Shown: positions 1 through 7,960, counted from the first letter of the stretch. The stretch: DNA of 8,591 nucleotides from Cryomorphaceae bacterium (GCA_003451355.1 DMDX01000101.1:1020-9610), one strand, 5' to 3'. A program made the numbers and translations. The notes: generated by a model not told the origin, from the letters alone.

Positions 1-6
1 AAATAA

Positions 7-32
7 AAACCCCGGGCGCGAGCCCGGGGTTT
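7..32 (-). terminator. Rho-independent terminator of gdhA
   Basis: A perfect 8-bp GC stem (10-17 paired with 22-29) closes a four-base loop (18-21) and extends by three A:T pairs (7-9 with 30-32). Read on the minus strand, the hairpin lies 20 nt after the gdhA stop codon and runs into TTTTTATTT at the window edge, the classical layout of an intrinsic terminator. On the plus strand the tail is only TTT followed by CCATTTTA, so it is weaker in that direction; the gene it might serve there is outside the window. Confidence 0.9.
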
Positions 33-52
33 CCATTTTAATGCGGTGAAGC

Positions 53-1408
53 TTACATCACGCCCTGGTCGAGCATGGCGTCGGCCACCTTCACGAATCC
101 GGCGAGGTTGGCTCCTTTGACGTAGTCAATCGTACCGTCTTCGCGGGCACCGTACTTCACGCATGAAGCATGGATGCTCTTCATGATTCCGTGCAGGCGC
201 TGGTCCACTTCTTCGCGGCTCCATGAGAGGCGAAGTGAGTTTTGGCTCATCTCTAGGCCAGAGGTAGAAACACCGCCAGCATTCGCCGCCTTGCCGGGGC
301 TAAACAGGATGCGCTTTGCCGAGAAGGCCTCAACGGCTTCGGGGGTGCAGGGCATGTTAGCACCCTCGGCCACTGCCTTCACGCCGTTGGCGATCAGGGC
401 TTTGGCATCGTCTCCGTTCAGTTCGTTTTGGGTAGCACATGGCATTGCGATGTCGCAGGCAACGCCCCATGGAGTCTTACCGGCCACAAACGAGGCAGAC
501 GGGTACTTCTTGAGGTAGTCGCTGATGCGGCCGCGCTCCACATTTTTGATGTGCATTACATGGGCCAACTTCTCGGCATTGATTCCCGCGGTGTCGAGGA
601 TGTAGCCCGAAGAGTCAGACAGGGTCAGCACGGTAGCGCCGAGTTCCGTCGACTTCTCGGCGGCGTACTGGGCCACGTTGCCCGAACCGGAGATTACCAC
701 TTTTTTGCCCTTGAAGCCGTCGCTTTTAGTAGCGAGCATCTCTTGAGCGAAGTAGACGGTACCGTAACCAGTCGCCTCTGGGCGAATCAGCGAACCGCCC
801 CAGTTGAGCCCCTTGCCGGTCAGTACGCCGGTAAACTCATTGCGGATGCGCTTGTACTGGCCAAACATGTAGCCGATTTCGCGTCCGCCCACGCCGATGT
901 CACCTGCAGGAACGTCGGTGTCTGCACCGATGTGGCGCGACAATTCGGTCATGAAGGCCTGGCAAAAACGCATGACCTCGTTGTCGGACTTGCCCTTGGG
1001 GTCAAAGTCTGCACCGCCCTTACCGCCGCCCATGGGCAACGTAGTGAGCGAGTTCTTGAAGATTTGCTCAAATCCGAGGAACTTCAGCACCGACAGATTT
1101 ACCGTCGGGTGAAAGCGCAGACCGCCCTTGTAGGGTCCGATGGCGCTGTTGAATTCTACGCGGTAGCCGCGGTTTACGTGCACGTTTCCGGCATCGTCCG
1201 TCCATGAAACACGGAACATGATGGTGCGCTCGGGCTCAGTAATGCGCTCGAGGATGCGGGCTTTTTTGTACTTGGGGTTTTCTTCGATGAACGGAATGAC
1301 CGATTCAGCCACTTCGTGCACCGCTTGAATGAACTCAGGCTCAGCGCCGTTGCGGGCTTTTGCCCAATCCATGAACGCCGAAATTTCAGCTTGGTACTTA
1401 GGATTCAT
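53..1408 (-). CDS. gdhA: NADP-specific glutamate dehydrogenase
   Basis: This enzyme reductively aminates 2-oxoglutarate with ammonium to give L-glutamate in the cytoplasm. The 451-residue product matches the usual length of hexameric bacterial GdhA (about 450). Visible motifs are the substrate-binding region YKGGLRFHP (93-101, K94), the catalytic lysine in PMGGGKGG (K130), the acid/base aspartate in PAGDIGVGGRE (D170), and a Rossmann motif GSGNVA (241-246). The following SDSS (264-267) is typical of NADP-dependent members; cofactor choice is inferred from this. The frame stays open upstream to an ATG at 1480, but the start at 1408 (MNPKYQAEI) is preferred: it gives the family length and sits just downstream of a TACATTTG promoter element. 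No Shine-Dalgarno sequence is visible. The gene diverges from thiL across 43 bp and ends at a strong terminator, so it is probably transcribed alone. Confidence 0.96.
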   Translation of the reverse strand: MNPKYQAEISAFMDWAKARNGAEPEFIQAVHEVAESVIPFIEENPKYKKARILERITEPERTIMFRVSWTDDAGNVHVNRGYRVEFNSAIGPYKGGLRFHPTVNLSVLKFLGFEQIFKNSLTTLPMGGGKGGADFDPKGKSDNEVMRFCQAFMTELSRHIGADTDVPAGDIGVGGREIGYMFGQYKRIRNEFTGVLTGKGLNWGGSLIRPEATGYGTVYFAQEMLATKSDGFKGKKVVISGSGNVAQYAAEKSTELGATVLTLSDSSGYILDTAGINAEKLAHVMHIKNVERGRISDYLKKYPSASFVAGKTPWGVACDIAMPCATQNELNGDDAKALIANGVKAVAEGANMPCTPEAVEAFSAKRILFSPGKAANAGGVSTSGLEMSQNSLRLSWSREEVDQRLHGIMKSIHASCVKYGAREDGTIDYVKGANLAGFVKVADAMLDQGVM

Positions 1409-1427
1409 AAAGGGTGTATTTATCCGG

Positions 1428-1435
1428 CAAATGTA
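1428..1435 (-). promoter_or_regulatory. gdhA promoter -7 element
   Basis: The minus strand reads TACATTTG, an exact match to the Bacteroidota -7 consensus TAnnTTTG recognised by the primary sigma factor. Transcription would start about five bases downstream, near 1423, leaving a leader of roughly 15 nt before the gdhA ATG at 1408. No convincing -33 TTG/TTTG was found at the usual 19-21 bp spacing; the corresponding bases read TTCAAT. The element lies within 20 bp of the thiL start on the other strand. Confidence 0.55.
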
Positions 1436-1451
1436 TGCCGAAATTTGTCCC

Positions 1452-2498
1452 ATGATTGAAGATCCGAACCCGCAGCGCACCCCCTTATCTGAATTGGGTG
1501 AATTTGGTTTAATTGAGCGACTTACCGCCGACCTGGTCCCCGTTCACGCGTCCACTATCGTAGGCGTAGGCGACGACGCTGCGGTGCTTCGTCCCGATGC
1601 TGAGCACGACCTTTTGGTGAGCACCGACCTGCTCGTCGAGGGCGTGCACTTCGACTTGGCCTACGTGCCGCTGCAGCACCTGGGCTACAAGGCCGCGGTG
1701 GTGAACTTCAGCGACATCGTTGCGATGGGCGGAACCCCCACGCAGTTGACCGTCGGCCTGGCGGTCAGCAGCCGATTCCCGGTCGAGGCGCTCGACGAGG
1801 TGTACGCCGGAATTCGCCGGGCCTGCACTCAGTACGGCGTGGATTTGGTCGGAGGCGATACGACGTCCAGCCCCAGCGGCCTCACGCTCGCGGTGACCGT
1901 GCTCGGGCAGGTTGCTCAGGGCGGAGCCATTCGGCGCAGCGGAGCCCAAGCGACCGACCTTATCGTGGTGTCGGGCGATTTGGGCGGTGCCTACATGGGC
2001 CTCCAAGTCCTCGAACGCGAAAAGGCGACCTTCTTGGCCAACCCCAACCTTCAACCCGACCTCAGCGACTACCAGTACCCCATCGAACGCCAGCTCAAGC
2101 CAGAGGCGCGCAAAGACATTGTGGAACTCCTAAAGGAACTCGACGTCACGCCCACCAGCATGATGGACGTGAGTGACGGCCTGTCGAGCGAACTCCTGCA
2201 CCTTACCAAGGCCAGCGGCCTCGGGTGTGTGGTGTTTGAGGACAAGCTTCCGATTGACCCTGCGGTGCTCCGCACCTGCGAAGAGTTCGGGATCCACCCC
2301 GTGACCGCGGTAATGAATGGCGGAGAGGACTACGAACTCGTGTTCACCGTCTCTTTGGCGGACTACGACAAGATCAAGGGCAACCCAAGTATGACGCCAA
2401 TCGGCCACATGACGGCCTCAGACGGAGCCTACCTCGTCAACCAGGGAGGAACCCATGTTTCGCTCAGCGCCCAGGGCTGGAAGGCGTTCAGCGCGTAA
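1452..2498 (+). CDS. thiL: Thiamine-monophosphate kinase
   Basis: ThiL phosphorylates thiamine monophosphate with ATP to thiamine diphosphate, the active coenzyme, in the cytoplasm. The 348-residue product has the full family pattern: LSELGEFGLI near the N terminus (12-21), the metal/nucleotide motif GDDAAV (40-45), STDLLVEGVHF (57-67), NFSDIVAMGG (85-94), GGDTT (134-138), MDVSDGL (238-244) and NGGEDYE (289-295). The acidic residues D41, D42, D88, D136, D239 and D242 fit the Mg-ATP binding positions of this PurM/SelD-like superfamily. The start at 1452 is chosen because LSELGEFGL follows at the normal distance; ATG codons at 1431, 1371 and 1329 are also in frame, but they extend into gdhA or its promoter. 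No other thi gene and no TPP riboswitch is present. It faces the lipoprotein gene tail to tail across a terminator. Confidence 0.95.
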   Translation: MIEDPNPQRTPLSELGEFGLIERLTADLVPVHASTIVGVGDDAAVLRPDAEHDLLVSTDLLVEGVHFDLAYVPLQHLGYKAAVVNFSDIVAMGGTPTQLTVGLAVSSRFPVEALDEVYAGIRRACTQYGVDLVGGDTTSSPSGLTLAVTVLGQVAQGGAIRRSGAQATDLIVVSGDLGGAYMGLQVLEREKATFLANPNLQPDLSDYQYPIERQLKPEARKDIVELLKELDVTPTSMMDVSDGLSSELLHLTKASGLGCVVFEDKLPIDPAVLRTCEEFGIHPVTAVMNGGEDYELVFTVSLADYDKIKGNPSMTPIGHMTASDGAYLVNQGGTHVSLSAQGWKAFSA

Positions 2499-2515
2499 GC
2501 ATAATCAAGGCCACA

Positions 2516-2548
2516 AAAAAAGCCCGAGGCGCGAGCCCCGGGCTTTTT
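2516..2548. terminator. Bidirectional terminator between thiL and lipoprotein gene
   Basis: A 10-bp stem (2521-2530 with 2535-2544) closes a GCGA loop and is flanked by A and T runs that pair further. The plus-strand RNA (thiL) has one A-C mismatch at 2527/2538 and a tail of TTTTTCG. The minus-strand RNA turns that mismatch into a G-U wobble, so its stem is unbroken, and has a tail of seven T. Both convergent genes end within about 20 nt of it, so it probably stops transcription from both sides, better for the minus strand. Confidence 0.88.
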
Positions 2549-2564
2549 CGTTGGGTCGATTCAC

Positions 2565-3068
2565 TTACTTAATGAACGTCACCTCTTGGGTAAAAGTCTG
2601 TGAACCAAGGTCTGGATCGACGATGGTCTGGACACTGCGCAGACGCAGGCTGGTCTCCAAGAAGCTCAGGATTTCATAACCGTTCTTTTCACCGTCAGCC
2701 GTTATGTAGAGCGAGTCGGGGGTAACGCCGCCGCCATCTACTGCGTACCAAGTTCCGTTGATGGTGTCTTGAATGTCGGTTCCAAACGATCCAAGGCCTG
2801 GAGCCGTGATCAGTCCGCGCACGTCCAAGTTCCAAATAACCGTTTGAGTTTCATCTTCGTTAATGGTAAGCTCCAACGTGTTGTTGGGGCGAATCAACGA
2901 ATCGGTAATGCTGATGGGAAGCGCGCCAAGCGGCGTGCTCACCGTGCCTGAGAGGCTGAGGTCGCTGAGGTTCCAAGTACCCGAGAGCTGCTCGTCAAGA
3001 GTTGGATCTTTTTTGCACGAAGCGAGGGCAGCAACTGCCGCCAAGGCGAAGAAAAGGTTCTTAATCAA
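2565..3068 (-). CDS. Small lipocalin-like lipoprotein, function unknown
   Basis: The 167-residue product begins with a short lipoprotein signal peptide: MIKNLFF, a hydrophobic Ala/Leu/Val stretch, and a lipobox LASC with the acylated cysteine at position 18, followed by KKD. This predicts export and lipid anchoring, as in many Bacteroidota surface or periplasmic lipoproteins. The mature part starts with LSGTWNLSDLSLSG (28-41), resembling the first strand of lipocalin-like lipoprotein domains (pattern GTWxL); the rest alternates short strand-like segments with Asp/Asn/Gly turns and ends in FTQEVTFIK, consistent with a small beta-barrel or sandwich. A ligand cannot be named. The start codon is TTG (3068): an in-frame TAA lies two codons upstream, and the signal peptide begins right here. 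It follows sdhB by 56 nt containing a hairpin, and no clear promoter was found, so readthrough from sdhB or an unrecognised promoter are both possible. Confidence 0.85.
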   Translation of the reverse strand: MIKNLFFALAAVAALASCKKDPTLDEQLSGTWNLSDLSLSGTVSTPLGALPISITDSLIRPNNTLELTINEDETQTVIWNLDVRGLITAPGLGSFGTDIQDTINGTWYAVDGGGVTPDSLYITADGEKNGYEILSFLETSLRLRSVQTIVDPDLGSQTFTQEVTFIK

Positions 3069-3084
3069 GGGGTGTTAAAAGTCT

Positions 3085-3114
3085 ACGCGGCACGTGGCAA
3101 AGCCCGTGCCACGC
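3085..3114 (-). terminator. Possible terminator or attenuator after sdhB
   Basis: On the minus strand this is a stem-loop: GGCACG pairs with CGTGCC (3105-3110 with 3089-3094), an inner GGC/GCC (3102-3104 with 3096-3098) closes a three-base loop, and one base is bulged at 3095. G-U and G-C pairs extend the stem outward on both sides. Only four T follow, starting 4 nt after the hairpin (AGACTTTTAAC), so it may be a weak terminator or an mRNA-stabilising structure that lets some transcription pass into the lipoprotein gene. Confidence 0.5.
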
Positions 3115-3124
3115 AGGGTAGAAT

Positions 3125-3870
<746 letters not shown>

Positions 3871-3871
<1 letters not shown>

Positions 3872-5880
3872 TACTTGTACGAGCGTGTTACGAGTTTAAC
3901 GTTTTCAAACACCAAATCTTCTTTGTGGAGCGTGGCTTTGCCGGGGTCGTTGTCGGTGAATTCCCAGGCCGAAACAAAGGCGAATTTATCGTCCTGTCGA
4001 AGGGCTTCGCCCTCCTCAGACTGGTATTCCTCGCGGAAGTGGCCGCCGCAGGACTCTTCGCGCGTCAGGGCGTCGAGGGCCATGAGTTCGGCGAGTTCGA
4101 TGAAGTCGGCAACGCGGTTGGCCTTGTCGAGTTCGGGGTTCATTTCCATCATTCCACCCAGCACCTTGACGTCGCGGTAGAATTCCTCGCGCAGGGCGCG
4201 GATCTCGGCGATGGCGGTCTTGAGGCCGGCCTCATTGCGGGCCATTCCGATTTTGTCCCACACGATTTTGCCAAGTCGGCGGTGAAACACCTCTACTGGA
4301 GTCGAACCGTTGGCATTTAGGAAGCCCTCAAGTCGCTCGCGAGCAGCCTTTTCGGCCTCAGCGAACTCAGGGAGGTCGGTCGAAATCGTTCCGGTGCGGA
4401 TGTCGTCAGCCAAGAAGGTTCCGACCGTGTACGGAAGTACGAAGTAGCCGTCGGCCAAGCCCTGCATTAGGGCCGAGGCGCCGAGGCGGTTGGCGCCGTG
4501 GTCCGAGAAGTTGGCTTCGCCGGCGACAAACAGTCCGGGAACTGTCGACATCAGGTTGTAGTCCACCCACAGTCCGCCCATGGTGTAGTGCACGGCGGGG
4601 TAAATCTTCATCGGCATCACGTACGGGTTCTCGTCCGTGATTTTCTCGTACATCTGAAAGAGGTTGCCGTACTTCGATTCTACGACCTTGGTTCCCATGG
4701 CGCGGATCTCGGCCTCAGAAGCGTGGGTCATGTTCTTGAGGTTGGCCTGCTCTTGGCCGTAGCGCATGATGGCGGCCGAGAAGTCGAGGTAGACGGCTTC
4801 GCCGGTCTTGTTGACTCCATATCCGGCGTCGCAGCGCTCTTTGGCGGCGCGTGAGGCGACGTCGCGCGGAACCAGGTTTCCGAACGCCGGGTAGCGGCGC
4901 TCGAGGTAGTAGTCGCGCTTCTCTTCAGGAAGGTCGGTGGGCTTCAAGCGGCCTTCGCGGATCGCTTTGGCATCCTCGAGTTCAGCAGGTACCCAAATGC
5001 GTCCGTCGTTGCGGAGCGACTCGGACATCAGCGTGAGTTTCGACTGCGACTCTCCGCTGACCGGAATACAGGTCGGGTGAATCTGCGTGAAGCAGGGGTT
5101 TGCAAAGAATGCGCCTTTTTTGTGGGCCTTCCAAGCGGCGGTTACGTTCGAACCCATCGCGTTGGTGCTGAGGTAGAACACGTTTCCGTATCCGCCCGAA
5201 GCGATGATTACGGCGTGTGCGCTGTGGCGCTCGAGCTCGCCGGTCACGAGGTTGCGGGCGATGATTCCTCGGGCTTTGCCGTCAACCACGACGAGGTCGA
5301 CCATTTCGTGGCGGGCGTACATTTTCACGCGGCCCTTGGCCACTTGGCGCTCGAGGGCCGAGTAGGCTCCGAGCAGCAGCTGCTGGCCCGTCTGGCCTTT
5401 GGCGTAGAAGGTACGGCTCACCTGAACCCCGCCGAACGAGCGGTTGTCGAGCAGGCCGCCGTAGTCGCGGGCAAAGGGAACCCCTTGGGCCACACACTGG
5501 TCGATGATGCTAGTCGAAACCTCGGCGAGGCGGTGCACGTTGGCTTCGCGGCTGCGGTAGTCACCCCCCTTTACGGTGTCGTAAAAAAGGCGAAAAACGG
5601 AGTCACCGTCGTTTTGGTAGTTTTTGGCGGCATTGATTCCGCCCTGGGCCGCAATCGAGTGGGCGCGGCGCGGAGAATCCTGAAAGCAAAACGCCTTGAC
5701 GTTGTAGCCCAACTCGGCAAGTGAGGCCGCGGCAGATGAACCGGCGAGGCCGGTTCCGACCACGATAATGTCAATGCGGCGCTTGTTGGCAGGGCTGACT
5801 AGGGGAATGCTGCCCTTGTGCTTGGTCCACTTTTCAGAAATGGACCCTTCGGGAATGCGTGAATTTAATTTGCTAGACAT
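3871..5880 (-). CDS. sdhA: Succinate dehydrogenase flavoprotein subunit
   Basis: SdhA oxidises succinate to fumarate with covalently bound FAD, on the cytoplasmic face of the membrane complex. The 669-residue length fits the long type found with type B cytochrome b subunits. A dinucleotide-binding motif GTGLAGSSAA lies at 42-51. The likely FAD-linking histidine is H74 in RRAHSIAAQGGINA. Active-site candidates, assigned from motifs, are H268 in IHPT, the catalytic R339 in VPRDVASRA, H431 in HYTMGG and R465 in HGANRLGASAL. The ATG at 5880 lies 11 nt after the sdhC stop, without a Shine-Dalgarno sequence, and the TAA shares a base with the sdhB ATG, so all three are co-transcribed from the promoter upstream of sdhC. 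Fumarate reductase (frdA) of the same architecture is the alternative name; the genome-wide set of respiratory genes would decide. Confidence 0.97.
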
Positions 5881-5891
5881 GTGCTACAATC

Positions 5892-6566
5892 TTAAACGTT
5901 GGGCGAAATCAGGACGTAGAGGGGGATGAGCGCGAAGGCTCCGCACACGACCACGGCAAAGGCGCGGCCTACAAATTGAACAATCGGAGTGTAGGTGGGA
6001 TGCGTCCAGCCCATGGTCTGAAAGGCCGACTGGAATCCGTGCCAGAGGTGAAAGCCAAGCGAGATCATGGCCACCACATAAAATGCGGTATACCACACCT
6101 GCTCAAAGGCAGCCGTCGTAATGGTGAAGAGGTCTTTGTTGCCGTTGGCGTCGAGCGCGAGGGTTCCAAAATGCATCTCGAACCAGAAGCTCTTCATGTG
6201 TATCAGGATAAAGAGCAGCGTGAAGATGCCCAAAATTGCCATGTTGCGCGAGGCCCAGTCAGCGTTTGCGGCTCCGTTGTATTCGCCGTAGGCCACCGGG
6301 CGTGCCGCGCGGTTTTGACGAACAAGGATGATTCCGTCGACCGCGTGCAGCACAATCGAAGCGTAGAGCAGGTAGCTCACAATCTTAATTGGCGGAAAAC
6401 TCGTCATGAACGCCGCGTAGGCGTTGAAGTCCTCGCCGGTCCCGAAGATGATGGTGAGGTTTCCGAGGAGGTGGACCACCAAAAAGGTGATCAAAAAGAG
6501 GCCCGTCAGGGCCATCAAGTACTTGCGGGCCAGTGAGGACCCAAACAAACCGCGTTGCGATGCCAT
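5892..6566 (-). CDS. sdhC: Succinate dehydrogenase cytochrome b subunit (type B)
   Basis: This 224-residue membrane protein anchors SdhAB and passes electrons to quinone, most likely menaquinone in this phylum. About five hydrophobic helices are visible (roughly 17-41, 60-82, 108-128, 156-180 and 197-220). Four histidines sit where the two haem b ligands of type B subunits are expected: H32 in VVHLLGN, H74 in VLHAVDG, H123 in LIHMKSF and H173 in GFHLWHG. No sdhD is present, as expected when one large subunit replaces SdhC and SdhD. The reading frame is open for 274 more codons upstream, through the promoter and opposite pepP. The ATG at 6566 is chosen because the protein then begins with a normal short cytoplasmic tail before helix 1, and a strong promoter lies 22 bp upstream. 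It is the first gene of the operon. Confidence 0.95.
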   Translation of the reverse strand: MASQRGLFGSSLARKYLMALTGLFLITFLVVHLLGNLTIIFGTGEDFNAYAAFMTSFPPIKIVSYLLYASIVLHAVDGIILVRQNRAARPVAYGEYNGAANADWASRNMAILGIFTLLFILIHMKSFWFEMHFGTLALDANGNKDLFTITTAAFEQVWYTAFYVVAMISLGFHLWHGFQSAFQTMGWTHPTYTPIVQFVGRAFAVVVCGAFALIPLYVLISPNV

Positions 6567-6587
6567 ATTTATGTGACTTTTGGGGCT

Positions 6588-6618
6588 CAAAGGTAGGGGC
6601 CAAACAGCCTCGGACCAA
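6588..6618 (-). promoter_or_regulatory. sdhCAB operon promoter
   Basis: The minus strand reads TACCTTTG at 6595-6588, an exact Bacteroidota -7 element (TAnnTTTG). A TTG at 6618-6616, separated by 20 bp, fits the -33 element spacing. Transcription should start near 6582-6583, giving a leader of about 16 nt before the sdhC ATG at 6566. This is the best-formed promoter in the window. Confidence 0.75.
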
Positions 6619-6637
6619 TCGGTAACAGCGCATTCCG

Positions 6638-6645
6638 TACCTTCG
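6638..6645 (+). promoter_or_regulatory. Possible pepP -7 element, leaderless
   Basis: TACCTTCG on the plus strand differs from TAnnTTTG at one position. It ends five bases before the pepP ATG at 6651, so a start site at the usual distance would fall on or next to the A of the ATG, making a leaderless mRNA. No -33 TTG is visible at the usual distance; the bases there are part of the sdh -33 region on the opposite strand. Confidence 0.35.
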
Positions 6646-6650
6646 TCCGC

Positions 6651-7949
6651 ATGCGCTACGAACCCCTTAAATCGGACCTTTACGCCCGCCACCGGGCCCA
6701 TTTCACGGCTACGCTCAAGCCGAATTCTGTTGCCTTCTTTAATTCGAGTGACATCTACCCGACCTCGGCCGACGGAAGCTTCCCGTTTAAGCAGGCCACC
6801 GACATCCTGTGGCTGAGCGGAGTAGACCAAGAGGAGTCGATTCTCGTACTCTTTCCCGACGCTCCCAAGCCCGAGCAGCGCGAGATGCTGTTTTTGGTCG
6901 AAACCAACGACCTCATCGCCCGCTGGGAAGGCGCCAAGCTGTCTAAAGATGAGGCCCGCGCCTTGAGCGGAATCCAAAGCATTCACTGGCTCAGCGACTT
7001 CGAGCGCATCCTGCGCGACGTTATGGCGCACGCCCACCACGTCTACTTGCTGGGCCACGAGCACATTCGCCGCAATAACCCCGTCGAGACCCGCGAAGAC
7101 CGCTTCGGGGCCGACCTGCGCCGCCGGTTCCCGAACCACGAGTACGAGCGCTCTGCGCCCGCGATGAACGCGCTGCGCGCCGTCAAAGACCCCGAAGAGG
7201 TCGCCATCATGCAGGTAGCCGCCGACATCACGGCCGCGGGCTACGACCGCGTGATGCGCTTTCTCAAGCCCGGGGTGTGGGAGTACGAGCTCGAGGCCGA
7301 GTTCCTCCACGAATTTGTGCGCCTCCGCTCGCACGGCTTTGCCTACACGCCCATCATCGGGTCGGGGGCGAACGCGTGCGTGCTGCACTACATCACTAAC
7401 GACGCCCAGGTGAACGACGGCGACGTGGTGCTTTTTGATGTCGGAGCCGTATACGGCAACTACGCCTGCGACGTGACCCGCTGCTTCCCCGCCAACGGAC
7501 GCTTTACCGCGCGCCAGCGCCAGGTCTACGAGGCGGTGCTCCGCGTCGAAAAGGCCGCAATGAACCTACTCAAGCCCGGCGTGCGCCTGCCCGAGTACCA
7601 CGTTCAAGTCGGCGAGTTGATGACCGAAGAGCTGATCGGCCTCGGACTCATCACTCGCGAGGACGTCGCCAACCAGGATCCCGCGTGGCCCGCCTACAAG
7701 AAGTACTTTATGCACGGAACCTCGCACTACCTCGGCCTCGACGTGCACGACTACGGCCCTTGGGACGGTTCCGAAATCAAAGAGGGCATGGTATTTACCG
7801 TCGAGCCCGGAATCTATATTCCTGAGGAGGGCCTCGGAATCCGCATCGAAGACGACATCGTCGTGACCAAGGGCGAGCCGATCAACTTGACGAAGGCGAT
7901 CCCTAAGGAGGTGGACGAGATTGAGCGGATCATGGCGGCAGGTAACTAG
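6651..7949 (+). CDS. pepP: Xaa-Pro aminopeptidase (M24, aminopeptidase P)
   Basis: This cytoplasmic enzyme removes an N-terminal residue preceding proline from peptides. The 432-residue length is close to E. coli PepP (about 440). The N-terminal domain (about 1-170) contains the substrate-positioning stretch FPFKQATDILWLSGV (44-58). The C-terminal pita-bread domain has the five dinuclear-metal ligands at the canonical spacing: D263 in LFDVGA, D274 in ACDVTR, H359 in TSHYLGLD, E385 in TVEPGIY and E400 in RIEDD. H355 in MHG and H366 in VHD match the accessory histidines. No signal peptide is seen. The ATG at 6651 is the first one possible and gives MRYEPL, the N terminus I expect for Bacteroidota members. 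The gene diverges from sdhC over 84 bp. A perfect inverted repeat covers its stop codon, and the methyltransferase gene follows after 16 nt, so the two may be one transcript. Confidence 0.94.
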   Translation: MRYEPLKSDLYARHRAHFTATLKPNSVAFFNSSDIYPTSADGSFPFKQATDILWLSGVDQEESILVLFPDAPKPEQREMLFLVETNDLIARWEGAKLSKDEARALSGIQSIHWLSDFERILRDVMAHAHHVYLLGHEHIRRNNPVETREDRFGADLRRRFPNHEYERSAPAMNALRAVKDPEEVAIMQVAADITAAGYDRVMRFLKPGVWEYELEAEFLHEFVRLRSHGFAYTPIIGSGANACVLHYITNDAQVNDGDVVLFDVGAVYGNYACDVTRCFPANGRFTARQRQVYEAVLRVEKAAMNLLKPGVRLPEYHVQVGELMTEELIGLGLITREDVANQDPAWPAYKKYFMHGTSHYLGLDVHDYGPWDGSEIKEGMVFTVEPGIYIPEEGLGIRIEDDIVVTKGEPINLTKAIPKEVDEIERIMAAGN

Positions 7950-7960
7950 CAACTAGTTAC
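7942..7960. repeat. Perfect inverted repeat over the pepP stop codon
   Basis: GTAACTAG (7942-7949) and CTAGTTAC (7953-7960) are exact reverse complements separated by CAA. In RNA this is an 8-bp hairpin, 9 bp with a G-U pair at 7941/7961, containing the pepP TAG and ending five bases before the TTG of the methyltransferase gene. TGGTTTTG follows, which is too short a T run for a convincing terminator. It could influence translation of the downstream gene, bind a dimeric protein, or be incidental. Confidence 0.6.

Noticed and set aside
428..1207. 259-codon open frame on the plus strand opposite gdhA
   Set aside because: Fully antisense to a well-conserved enzyme, with no coherent protein features. 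Long antisense frames are common opposite GC-rich genes.
1431..1433. Alternative thiL start at ATG 1431
   Set aside because: In frame, but it overlaps the gdhA promoter element and adds seven residues not expected before the family N terminus. ATG 1452 fits better, though 1431 cannot be excluded.
2948..2953. CTGAGA, part of the THI-box, near the thiamine gene thiL
   Set aside because: It lies inside the lipoprotein gene, downstream of thiL, and the other conserved TPP riboswitch segments are absent around it.
5077..5724. 215-codon open frame on the plus strand opposite sdhA
   Set aside because: Antisense to conserved FAD-domain sequence; composition looks like a shadow and no motif is recognisable.
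6567..7388. N-terminal extension of the sdhC reading frame by 274 codons on the minus strand
   Set aside because: It lies opposite pepP, crosses the sdh promoter and resembles no protein I know. Its openness is a by-product of the GC-rich codon pattern of pepP; SdhC starts normally at 6566.
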